A stretch of 64,000 bases of DNA from CAYSRM01 sp964475205. GTDB lineage: Bacteria > Verrucomicrobiota > Kiritimatiellia > UBA8416 > CAYSRM01. Below, in pieces: positions 25,880-33,774 of this stretch. Under the pieces are notes generated by a model. That model searched no databases and was not told the origin of the DNA. It saw only the letters and a list, made by a program, of their open reading frames with translations. The stretch covers positions 1 through 64,000 of the forward strand of contig CAYYVQ010000010.1 of the NCBI GenBank assembly GCA_964475205.1, given 5' to 3'. Position numbers and translations under genes: made by a program. Within the stretch, counting starts at the first letter, position 1, and each line of letters opens with the position of its first letter.

Positions 25880-26420
25880 AGAAATAGGCCGGAATAACAG
25901 GTATTTCGGCTGTCGGCGCAGTATTCTAGTGGGCTTCGTCGACTTCGAAGGCGGGGCTAAAAATCCGCCAATGGCAAACCTGTGAAGTTCCTGGTGTTGG
26001 CTGCCGACGCCCAGTCGGGGGTCGATTCTGGGAGTTAAGGGAAGGGGGCAATCCGCAATGGCATGCGGGCAAATGCCCTTTTCCCGTGGAGACCCATGCT
26101 TGTGGTACCGGCTGGCGCAGCACGGACTACGACATGGGATATGAACCTGCATGCGGTTAACGCTGTGTGCAGTGTAGCCTGCCTTGCGTGGAGTCGGGGG
26201 ACGGCCCAGGGGCCTAAACCGGCGCTGCAAAAGAGGATAGAAGACGAAAAGAAGCCCTCGAGGAAAGCTCCTAGACTGTTCGCCGTTTGGCGTTGTTTGA
26301 CGGGGATTGAAGTACGCACTAAGTGGCAGTCCAGCCGTGTCCGCAAGGACAATGCGGTTCATAAAGGGAAACCACCCGCCCGTGGCGGGCAGAACCGCAG
26401 GGAAAACCTGCTGGACCTCA
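25880..26420 (+). ncRNA. Candidate large structured non-coding RNA, unknown class
   Basis: The 663-bp gap between the BON gene and the next CDS holds no protein-like frame but many helices. Clear ones: 9-bp hairpin 25888-25896/25902-25910; 25912-25917 with 26003-26008; CCCAG/CTGGG 26010-26014/26028-26032; CCCATG/CATGGG 26093-26098/26133-26138; GGCC hairpin 26203-26214; CGCC/GGCG hairpin 26281-26292. The 3' domain is best: a perfect 7-bp helix (26329-26335/26410-26416) closes over a GCAA-capped hairpin (26339-26350) and a perfect 8-bp arm (26353-26360/26392-26399) that ends in a CCCGCC/GGCGGG hairpin (26375-26389). Strand is assumed from neighbouring genes. It does not fit tmRNA, RNase P, SRP or 6S RNA. 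Confidence 0.45.
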
Positions 26421-26495
26421 AGGCGTAGTATTAACCCGTCAAGCTGCTGACAGCCTATTACCGTATAACTTGATTAAAAAAAGAAAAGCTGCGCT

Positions 26496-27146
26496 TTGCC
26501 AAAAGAAAATAAACCAAACCTTTCATTTGCCATTAGGCATGGTGTGACCGTAGGCGCCTGGGCCCTCCTTCTTGCCCTTATATCAGGCCTTGTATCCCAG
26601 GCCATAATAGAAAATATCACTTTTGTTTTCTTTTCTTTTATAGTCCTGATAGTTGTAATCCTGGCCGGCACAGTCTTCGATATAATTGGAATCGCAGCAG
26701 CGGCAGCAAATGAAGAACCACTCAGAGCCAAGGCGGCAAAACGTATTTTCGGGGCTGATCATGCCCTTGCGCTTGTAAGAAATGCACACAGCGTGGCAAG
26801 CTTCTGCAACGACGTAGTCGGCGACGTATGCGGAACCCTTGCCGGGGCCGTCGGTGTTACAATCGTTCTGAGTCTGATGGAGAATGCTTCCAACTCATCA
26901 ATTGTAGCGGCAACAACAATTATGACAGCGCTTGTAGCGGCAGTAATTGTGGCCGGGAAAGCTTTCGGTAAACCGATCGCCATAAAGGAAGGAACTTCCA
27001 TAATTTTCCGTGTCGGTCAATTCCTCGCATGGATGGACAAATGGCTGCCCTGGAAGATATACCCGACGACGCGCGAACGAAAACGCAAACAACGCCGCGC
27101 GGAACGCGCGCGCATAAAAAAAGCCTCCGGCAAACAGGAGTCCTGA
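26496..27146 (+). CDS. Membrane protein, DUF21/CorB-like (transmembrane part only)
   Basis: A 216-residue protein starting with TTG (no better start near). It has at least four hydrophobic stretches: about 18-38, 41-65, 105-128 and 133-155. GTVFDIIGIAAAAANEEPLRA and NAHSVASFCNDVVGDVCG match the membrane core of the CorB/CNNM (DUF21) family. The CBS and CorC domains that usually follow are absent; a very basic tail (RERKRKQRRAERARIKK) takes their place. Short relatives annotated as Mg/Co transporter CorB exist, so this is probably a natural short form. Metal transport is inferred from family only. Confidence 0.75.
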   Translation: MPKENKPNLSFAIRHGVTVGAWALLLALISGLVSQAIIENITFVFFSFIVLIVVILAGTVFDIIGIAAAAANEEPLRAKAAKRIFGADHALALVRNAHSVASFCNDVVGDVCGTLAGAVGVTIVLSLMENASNSSIVAATTIMTALVAAVIVAGKAFGKPIAIKEGTSIIFRVGQFLAWMDKWLPWKIYPTTRERKRKQRRAERARIKKASGKQES

Positions 27147-27180
27147 CAACTCATCCTGTTCGCAGATATCATGTTTTTTC

Positions 27181-28860
27181 TCAATCCCTCGCTGAACAGC
27201 AGGTCTGGCAGAAGGGATCTGAGCCGTACGCAACCAGGTCCTTCCGGTCGCGTTTCTTCCCCTTGACTTCAAGACCGACTTTAAAACTGTCTGCCTGCGG
27301 CGAAACATGAAAGATCGCGCTTTCCAGGCGTTCTGTCAAAGCGCCGATGTATTGCGCCTTCGCAAGAAGATGCCTGGCTTCGTCGGCCTTTTCAGAATCC
27401 GTGTTGGTCAAATGCAGATAGGCAGTTGCAAAACCGTCCCTTAAACCCGAAAGTGTTCCGGCAATATTTATCTTGCCTGCAAAGGCCTTGTGTTCTTCAG
27501 CAAAAACCTTTTTTCCTGACAGTTCTTTCGATGTAAGAAAAGGCCCGGCGGCGTCTGCCGCTCCGGTTTTATTCAAAACGGCAGAAAGACTTGCCGAACT
27601 GGACGAAAACAGCAGCCACTTGTTTATCTGAAGCATTACCGGCTTCTCATCATGCTGCAGATTTCCGTAAAGTCCGGGCTTAGTGTTATCAAGCACAACG
27701 GCATTGGTCCCGGCCAGTTCAATTCTTCGAGGCAACAAGGCCATTCCGTATTGAGCGTTCAATACGTCGATAACATCGTCTATTTCTTCGATTACACCGG
27801 GACAATCGTCAATATAGATGCCCGCAGTTACCGCCGGCACCGAAAAATCGTTTGCTTCCCCGCCGTACTCATCACTCATGAAGGCAAGGAAAAACAACCC
27901 GTCCTCACCGGCATAACGTCTGATGATTTCCATGGCAGGGGTTTCCTCTTCAGCCAGCATCCCGATAACGGCTCTGGGTATTGCCCATGGGCAAATCATC
28001 AATGCGGAGGGGGAAGCGCCAAGCATTTCTGAAACTTCCTCGAATTGCGCGCGGTGTTTCAATGTCAACCTGGAACCCTGGAGTGATTTGAGCGCCCCGG
28101 CATACATGGAAAACACTTCCGCCTCCGCGACCAGTGAGTCCTCGCTAATAACTGGAGTAGAGTAGCTTATGCCTCCGATTCCTGCCGAAGCCGCACCTGT
28201 AAGCCGTGGCGCAACCCATCCTGAATCCTCCGCTTCGCCATCGCCAATCATGTCCAGCCAGAAGTCATTGCCTTTCCCGGGCTGTATTTCCGAATAGTGG
28301 ACCAGGTGCCTGACTGCATTCGGGTCGCGCGAGAGGCAAACCACAAAAACCCCGTCCACCGCGGCAGCGGAAAGAAACCCGCGAGAACCATCTCCTCTCT
28401 TTTCAATTCTCCAGATGCTGTGGCCGCCCTCAATCATCTCCCGTTCAAATCGCATTCCATCAACTCCCCTGGCGCGCGGAAGCCATCTTAAAAACTGGGT
28501 GTAACCGCCCATCCAGCTTGCAAGAATCCAGGCCGGTTGGCCGCCAAGGGAGGGAACAAAAGCTATTACCGTCCGTTTCCCCGCCACAAGTTGCAACAGC
28601 TCATCAATGCCCGGTTCAGACTCAAAGAACCGGCGTTCATCTGCGACCCCGGCAAACCTCAAACCGGTCTCAACAACAGGGTTATCCAGCAGTAATCGCC
28701 ATCGGCCGGCAAGATCATCATGGCAACTTACAAAAGCGGCGTGGTTGGGAATGACGCGGTAAACGCTTCCTGGAGAATATGGAAACCAGAAAATCCAGAT
28801 TGCCGCACAAAGGCCCAAAGCCAGGAGACCGGAAAAAATGAAAAAACGTCTGCGCTTCAT
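27181..28860 (-). CDS. Membrane-anchored protein of unknown function, coupled to pyrD
   Basis: A 559-residue protein. Start at ATG 28860 is supported by the ATGA overlap with the pyrD stop. Residues 3-24 form one N-terminal hydrophobic segment (FFIFSGLLALGLCAAIWIFW) after a Lys/Arg run, giving an uncleaved anchor or signal peptide. The remainder looks periplasmic: alternating strands and helices, with repeated motifs such as VVCLSRDP, FFLAFMSDEYGG and LLFSSSSASL. This resembles DUF3352-type proteins that score protein-inhibition or adhesion roles, but I see no diagnostic motif. Its tight coupling to pyrimidine genes is hard to explain and may be only operon hitchhiking. Confidence 0.8.
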   Translation of the reverse strand: MKRRRFFIFSGLLALGLCAAIWIFWFPYSPGSVYRVIPNHAAFVSCHDDLAGRWRLLLDNPVVETGLRFAGVADERRFFESEPGIDELLQLVAGKRTVIAFVPSLGGQPAWILASWMGGYTQFLRWLPRARGVDGMRFEREMIEGGHSIWRIEKRGDGSRGFLSAAAVDGVFVVCLSRDPNAVRHLVHYSEIQPGKGNDFWLDMIGDGEAEDSGWVAPRLTGAASAGIGGISYSTPVISEDSLVAEAEVFSMYAGALKSLQGSRLTLKHRAQFEEVSEMLGASPSALMICPWAIPRAVIGMLAEEETPAMEIIRRYAGEDGLFFLAFMSDEYGGEANDFSVPAVTAGIYIDDCPGVIEEIDDVIDVLNAQYGMALLPRRIELAGTNAVVLDNTKPGLYGNLQHDEKPVMLQINKWLLFSSSSASLSAVLNKTGAADAAGPFLTSKELSGKKVFAEEHKAFAGKINIAGTLSGLRDGFATAYLHLTNTDSEKADEARHLLAKAQYIGALTERLESAIFHVSPQADSFKVGLEVKGKKRDRKDLVAYGSDPFCQTCCSARD

Positions 28861-29774
28861 GACAGCATGGCCCCGCACAGATCCGATACCGACCCGAAAC
28901 CATGGCGCTCCATGTATTCACGGATGCCTTTCACGGAGGAAACCGCGACTTCCGGGTCGGCAAAGTTCGCGGATCCTATCGCAACAGCCGACGCCCCTGC
29001 CAGAATCATCTCGATTGCAGATTCCCATCCGGTGACACCGCCCATACCTATTAAAGGAATATCCACCGCCTGGGAAGCCTGCCATACCATCCTTGTGGCT
29101 ATGGGGTGAATGGCGGACCCGGAAAGTCCGCCGACAATATTGGAAAGTGCGGGTTTCCGTGTTTCCGTGTCTATAACCATTGCAGGTATGGAGTTAATCA
29201 AGGATACAGCTTCAGCCCCTTCTTCCTCGCAAACCCGGGCAACAAGGCCAATGTCTGAAACATTCGGAGAGAGCTTTACCACTAAGGTGGAGTCGACCCT
29301 TTCCCGGACCTTTCGTACCACAGTTCTCAACATGTCAGGGTCAGCGCCAAAAGCCATCCCCCCCTCTTTAATATTCGGGCAGGACACGTTCAGCTCTATC
29401 CCGTCAACGCCCCGAACCTCGTCAAGACGCGAAGCAACTTCCACATACTCGCTCACCGTTCTTCCCCAGACATTTACCAGGACACATGCATCGCACTCCT
29501 GCAGAAACGGCATGTAATTTTTAATAAAATATTCTACGCCCGGATTCTGAAGTCCGACAGCGTTCAGCAATCCGCAGGGAGTCTCGACCAGCCGCGGATA
29601 AGCGTTTCCCTGCCATTCCTTAACGCCTACACCCTTTGTCACAATGGCGCCCAGCCTGTCGACATCCACTACCGGGGCATATTCCCGCCCATAGCCGAAA
29701 GTGCCCGAAGCAACCATGATGGGATTTTTCATCTTCATCCGGCCGATTTGAACTGTCAAATCCACTTTGTTCAT
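28857..29774 (-). CDS. pyrD: Dihydroorotate dehydrogenase, class 1B catalytic subunit
   Basis: Oxidises dihydroorotate to orotate, using FMN and passing electrons to PyrK. Features: NPIMVASGTFGYG, the catalytic-loop NVSCPNIKEGG, where Cys is the base of class 1 enzymes, VVKLSPNV, and GMGGV...GASAVAIGSANF for phosphate binding. With GGAAGGAATTT before ATG 29774 it has 305 residues, a normal size; the frame upstream to 29810 is not needed. pyrK lies 62 bp upstream, confirming class 1B (NAD-dependent heterotetramer). Confidence 0.95.
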   Translation of the reverse strand: MNKVDLTVQIGRMKMKNPIMVASGTFGYGREYAPVVDVDRLGAIVTKGVGVKEWQGNAYPRLVETPCGLLNAVGLQNPGVEYFIKNYMPFLQECDACVLVNVWGRTVSEYVEVASRLDEVRGVDGIELNVSCPNIKEGGMAFGADPDMLRTVVRKVRERVDSTLVVKLSPNVSDIGLVARVCEEEGAEAVSLINSIPAMVIDTETRKPALSNIVGGLSGSAIHPIATRMVWQASQAVDIPLIGMGGVTGWESAIEMILAGASAVAIGSANFADPEVAVSSVKGIREYMERHGFGSVSDLCGAMLS

Positions 29775-29836
29775 AAATTCCTTCCAGGCGTTCGCAGCCG
29801 CTGCCCCCACAGGGAAAGAAGGCGCATTTCAATGCT

Positions 29837-30622
29837 TCAATCCCAGACTACTTCTCCGGCTTCAAAAACCGGCCCGTCTTTGCAAACTCTACGCAAAACC
29901 TCGCTGCCATCACTTAATCGAATCTTCTGCACACAAGCAAGACAAGCTCCCAGTCCGCAACCCATATGACGGTCAAGGGACAACCACGCTTTCCAGCCAT
30001 TGTTACAGGCCCTGCTCCCCATGGCCTTGAGCATCCCGTCGGGACCGCAGGCATATATTTCAGGTACGCTGCGCTCAGGCAAGGACCCTGCCCATTCATC
30101 AAAAACATCAGTGACAAGGCCCTTCCTGCCATTCGAGCCATCCTCGGTAGCCACTCTTACTTCCCAACCCATTGCCTCCAGTTCTTTCGAACAAAGCACG
30201 TCATCGGCCGTCGCGGCGCCTATGAACGCAGATCCACAACGTCCTGAGCGTTTTGCGAGGAACACCAGCGGCGCAATGCCGTAACCGCCCCCGGCAAGCG
30301 CCGGAAAAGTTTCAGTCGCCGGCATAGGAAACCCGTTCCCCAGCGGCCCCAGCAGGCTTACCCGTTCGTCTTTAAAAACGTAACCCAGAGCTTCAGTGCC
30401 CCTGCCTACCCTTTTGTAAATAATAGAAAGCAATCCGTCGCCGGAAACCTTGTATATACTGAAAGGACGGCGCAATGCAGCATTGCTTAAACGCGGCACT
30501 TTAAGATGAATAAATTGCCCTGGATTTGCTTCGGAGGCAATCTCCGGCACAAGAAAAACAAGCTCCCTGTAATCCGGACCCCGATTTCTGTGCTCCACAA
30601 CTGTTCCGTCAATAAGCTTCAT
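29837..30622 (-). CDS. pyrK: Dihydroorotate dehydrogenase electron-transfer subunit
   Basis: FAD and [2Fe-2S] protein that carries electrons from PyrD to NAD. The FAD-binding RRPFSIY, a glycine-rich AGGGYGIAPLVFLAKR for NAD, and the cluster cysteines MGCGLGACLACVQ plus a later RRVCKDGPVF are all present. ATG 30622 gives 261 residues and lies 7 bp behind the nrdJ stop. The longer frame to 30742 lies inside nrdJ and encodes a false hydrophobic leader. Order nrdJ-pyrK-pyrD ties deoxyribonucleotide and pyrimidine supply together. Confidence 0.94.
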   Translation of the reverse strand: MKLIDGTVVEHRNRGPDYRELVFLVPEIASEANPGQFIHLKVPRLSNAALRRPFSIYKVSGDGLLSIIYKRVGRGTEALGYVFKDERVSLLGPLGNGFPMPATETFPALAGGGYGIAPLVFLAKRSGRCGSAFIGAATADDVLCSKELEAMGWEVRVATEDGSNGRKGLVTDVFDEWAGSLPERSVPEIYACGPDGMLKAMGSRACNNGWKAWLSLDRHMGCGLGACLACVQKIRLSDGSEVLRRVCKDGPVFEAGEVVWD

Positions 30623-30629
30623 AAAAGGC

Positions 30630-33536
30630 TTAAGAACACCCCATGGAGTTGCCGCAGTTATAACATCGATAACATGCCCCGTTACGCACAGTAATAGCGC
30701 CGCACACATCGCAAGTCGGAGCATCTTCCTGGAAATGCTCAAACTGTCCGTCCACGCGTTGCTGTTCCTGCTCTATCATTGAAGCAGTCATAATGGAAGC
30801 TTGACCATCCCCTTCCGGAAGAACCCGTTGATTGTCTGCGGAACTGTCAGCCGAGCCAGGAGGCAAGACCTGGTCAGCCTTTCCTCCCGGGAAGGTGGCA
30901 TCCAGCCACCGGAAAATATAATCCACGATTGACTTGGCAATAGGTATGTCAGGATTCTTTGTGAAACCGCTCGGCTCGAAACGGCTGTGCGCAAATTTCT
31001 GGCAAAGCTCCTGAACTGGAACGCCGTACTGCAGGCAAAGAGATATCGCCGTTCCAAACGCATCCATGGTCCCGCCTACAGTGCTTCCCTCCTTGGCCAT
31101 GGTAATAAAAACCTCGCCCGGGGCCCCGTCCTTATACATGCCAACCGTCAAGTAGCCTTCATGGCCGGCAACTTCAAATTTATGGGTTATAGACTGCCGG
31201 GTAAGCGGAAGCCTGCGCCGGAGTGGAGTGGGAGCAACGTTGGCCTCCGATGTGGCTTTTTTCTCCTCTTTGCCGACATTCATCGGCTGAGTCTTTTTTG
31301 AACCGTCGCGATATATCGCCACTGCTTTAAGACCCATTTTCCAACCATCGATATAAGTTTGTATGATATCATTGACAGACGCGTCATGCGGCATGTTGAC
31401 AGTCTTGCTGATTGCCCCCGAAAGGAACGGCTGAACAGCGGCCATCATCCGCAGGTGCGCCTTGTACTCGATATAACGCCGCCCGTTTCTCGGCTTGAAT
31501 GCGCAGTCAAACACCTTCAAATGCTCGTTATCAAGACACGGCGCGCCTTCAATAGTCTCGTTCTCGTCTATGTATTTTATTATCGCCTCTATCTGGTCGT
31601 CCGTGTAGTCGAGCCTTGCCAGCGCGGGTCTTACTGTCTTGTTGACGATTTTCAGCATCCCGCCGCCCGCAAGCTGCTTGTACTTGACAAGGGCAATATC
31701 GGGTTCCACGCCGGTTGTGTCGCAATCCATTACAAATCCTATAGTGCCTGTCGGTGCCAGCAATGTAACCTGCGAATTCCTGAAGCCTGTTTCGTCGCAT
31801 TTTTCAAGGACATCGTCCCATCTCTCCCTGGCGCGCCGCACGAGATAAGGCGGACACAGCCCGGCATCTATTTTCTCAAGAGCCTCATGATGCATCCTGA
31901 TAACTTCGCCCATCGGTTCCTTGTTTTTCTCGTATTCGTCAAAAGGACCCTTCACCCGGGCCATCTCCTGGGATGCTGAATATGCCGCACCGGTCATTAG
32001 CGCTGTAATGCTTGCTGCAAGAGCCCGGCCTTCTTCATCGTCGTAAGGCAACCCCATGCGCATAATCAACGCGCCAAGATTAGCGTAGCCAAGGCCCAGA
32101 GGCCTGAACCGGTGCGAATTCGCGGCAATCTGTTCGGTTGGGTAGCTGGACCCATCCACTATTATGTCCTGCGCTATAATAAAAAGGCGCACAACATGCT
32201 CGAAAAGATCAATGTCAAAATAGCCGGACTCATCAACAAACTTCATCAGGTTGATCGAAGCCAGATTGCACGCGCTGTCATCCACAAACATGAATTCAGA
32301 ACATGGATTGCTGGCGTTGATCGGGCCGGACTTCCTGCACGTGTGCCACCGGTTGATTGTAGTGTCATACTGGACACCGGGGTCTCCACAGACGTGCGTC
32401 CCTTCCGCGATTTTGCGCATGACATCGCGCGCTTTCAGCGTGTCGACAGTTTCACCGGTCTGAACAGCCCTGGTCTCAAAGCTCTCGTCATTCTCAACCG
32501 CGCGCATAAACTCATCGGTTACCCTTACCGAAGTGTTGGCGTTCTGGTACATGACCGATTCATAGGCCTCTCCGCCAAAAGTCCCGTCATAACCTTGTTC
32601 AATCAGGGCCCAGGCTTTCTTTTCCTCCCTGGTTTTGCAGTTTATAAAATCCTCTATGTCAGGATGCGTCACTTTCAAGCTCTGCATCTTGGCGGCCCGA
32701 CGAGTCTTTCCGCCTGATTTGATAACCCCGGCAATCTGGTCGAATACCCGCATAAAGCTCAAAGGCCCGGATGGCGTCCCGCCGCCGGAAAGCTTCTCCT
32801 TGCTGCTTCTTAAAGTGCTTAGATCCGTTCCCGTACCTGACCCGTATTTGAACAGCATTGCTTCGCATCCGGCAAGACGCATAATGTCTTCCATAGTGTC
32901 CTCAACACCCTGTATGAAACACGCCGAAGATTGCGGATGCTTGTATGCGTCTTCCACCTGTGAAATACGGCCTTTTTCTGCATCCCACGCAAAACATGCG
33001 CGAGAAGGCGAAGATCGGCCATAGATGTGATAAAGACCCACGTTGAACCATACCGGGCTGTTAAAACATCCGTATTGATGCAGGCAGGCGTAGCTCAATT
33101 CGTTATAGAAATTCTCGGCATCATTGCTGCTCTTGAAATAACCCGCGCCTGCTCCCCAGTCGCTTATTGTACGAGCTACCCGGTTTATAAGCTGGCGAAT
33201 GGAATTTTCACGGTCGCCAGTGTCCAGCCCCCCGTAAAAATACTTCGAAGCCGCAACGTTAGCGGCAAGCGCAGACCACTGTTTGGGTACATCCACATCT
33301 TTCTGCTCAAAAACCACTTTCCCGGTGTCATCGGTTATTGAAGTAACCCTCTGTTCCCATTCACAACTCTCGAATGGATCGCCGCCCGTGCTCATTATCC
33401 TGGGAAATTCAATAGCATCACCCCGGGTTTTGGCCCCGGCCCTGTTGCCGGGTCGAGGCGGTTTCTTTTTCTCAGCCTTCTGTCTTCCTGCAGCGGTTTC
33501 CTTTACAACTTCTGCAGATTCACGAATATCAAGCAT
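30630..33536 (-). CDS. nrdJ: Adenosylcobalamin-dependent ribonucleotide reductase (class II)
   Basis: Reduces ribonucleotides to deoxyribonucleotides using a cobalamin-derived thiyl radical, without need for oxygen. At 968 residues it is a long NrdJ. Seen are SPVWFNVGLY, GSGTGTDLSTLRSS, CSEFMFVDDSACNLASINL (active-site region), the finger-loop neighbourhood, TGTIGFVMDCDTTGVEPDIALV and TVNMPHDASV. The C-terminus ends in a cysteine-rich segment (CDVCG...CYRCYNCGNSMGC), which likely shuttles electrons or binds zinc. A Lys/Pro-rich N-terminal 45 residues is extra. Candidate NrdR boxes lie just upstream. The cell must make or import B12. Confidence 0.96.
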   Translation of the reverse strand: MLDIRESAEVVKETAAGRQKAEKKKPPRPGNRAGAKTRGDAIEFPRIMSTGGDPFESCEWEQRVTSITDDTGKVVFEQKDVDVPKQWSALAANVAASKYFYGGLDTGDRENSIRQLINRVARTISDWGAGAGYFKSSNDAENFYNELSYACLHQYGCFNSPVWFNVGLYHIYGRSSPSRACFAWDAEKGRISQVEDAYKHPQSSACFIQGVEDTMEDIMRLAGCEAMLFKYGSGTGTDLSTLRSSKEKLSGGGTPSGPLSFMRVFDQIAGVIKSGGKTRRAAKMQSLKVTHPDIEDFINCKTREEKKAWALIEQGYDGTFGGEAYESVMYQNANTSVRVTDEFMRAVENDESFETRAVQTGETVDTLKARDVMRKIAEGTHVCGDPGVQYDTTINRWHTCRKSGPINASNPCSEFMFVDDSACNLASINLMKFVDESGYFDIDLFEHVVRLFIIAQDIIVDGSSYPTEQIAANSHRFRPLGLGYANLGALIMRMGLPYDDEEGRALAASITALMTGAAYSASQEMARVKGPFDEYEKNKEPMGEVIRMHHEALEKIDAGLCPPYLVRRARERWDDVLEKCDETGFRNSQVTLLAPTGTIGFVMDCDTTGVEPDIALVKYKQLAGGGMLKIVNKTVRPALARLDYTDDQIEAIIKYIDENETIEGAPCLDNEHLKVFDCAFKPRNGRRYIEYKAHLRMMAAVQPFLSGAISKTVNMPHDASVNDIIQTYIDGWKMGLKAVAIYRDGSKKTQPMNVGKEEKKATSEANVAPTPLRRRLPLTRQSITHKFEVAGHEGYLTVGMYKDGAPGEVFITMAKEGSTVGGTMDAFGTAISLCLQYGVPVQELCQKFAHSRFEPSGFTKNPDIPIAKSIVDYIFRWLDATFPGGKADQVLPPGSADSSADNQRVLPEGDGQASIMTASMIEQEQQRVDGQFEHFQEDAPTCDVCGAITVRNGACYRCYNCGNSMGCS

Positions 33537-33564
33537 AACTACACCCCCGGAGAAATAATGTTAA

Positions 33565-33621
33565 CCACAATATATACTACTGTAACACTTTGATGGAGAA
33601 CTTTTACACCATATGTGGTAA
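33565..33621 (-). promoter_or_regulatory. Candidate NrdR box pair upstream of nrdJ
   Basis: Two 16-bp sites resemble the NrdR palindrome acaCwATATwTtGTgt. On the minus strand, 33580-33565 reads GTAGTATATATTGTGG (about 12 of 16). On the plus strand, 33606-33621 reads ACACCATATGTGGTAA (about 11 of 16). Their centres are 41 bp apart, close to four helical turns, a spacing suited to cooperative NrdR binding. They begin about 30 bp before the nrdJ start codon. The nrdR gene is not in the window. Confidence 0.5.
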
Positions 33622-33774
33622 GACACAAGTCAAAAGACTCGAATTCAAAAAAAATCGTATCACGCGCGCCTTTAACTGGCAAAACCAAAAAAGGAAACAA
33701 TCACAAATATCCATAGACGAATGAAAAACAGCCCGCCTGAAGATTCCGCATTATCACGGGAAAACACCTGGTTT

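Noticed and set aside
26290..26330. tmRNA 5' end, suggested by TTTGACGGGGATTGAAG
   Set aside because: There is no GGGG acceptor start, no tag reading frame and no tRNA-like 3' end before the next gene.
26270..26335. Group I intron P7-like pairing GACTG/CAGTC
   Set aside because: I could not find P3, P4-P6 or a split host gene; a five-base match alone is too weak.
26331..26360. Resemblance of the GCAA hairpin and AGCCGT...GCGGTTC flanks to group II intron domain V
   Set aside because: The upper helix is too short, the outer pairs are weak, and TGCGGTTC pairs perfectly with GAACCGCA downstream instead. No domain VI, 5' GUGYG end or maturase is present.
25865..26428. Open frames of 121 and 165 codons on opposite strands in the structured interval
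   Set aside because: Their translations are rich in Arg, Pro and Ser with no protein-like pattern, and lack ribosome binding sites; they are by-products of structured, G+C-rich sequence.
26250..26460. RNase P RNA, suggested by GAGGAAAG and GGTTCATAA
   Set aside because: The invariant ACAGAA region and helix P4 complement are missing, and the distance between the two motifs is about half of what RNase P requires.
33537..33774. Cobalamin riboswitch before the B12-dependent nrdJ
   Set aside because: The B12-box (GCCACTG-like) is absent and the region is AT-rich without the needed helices.
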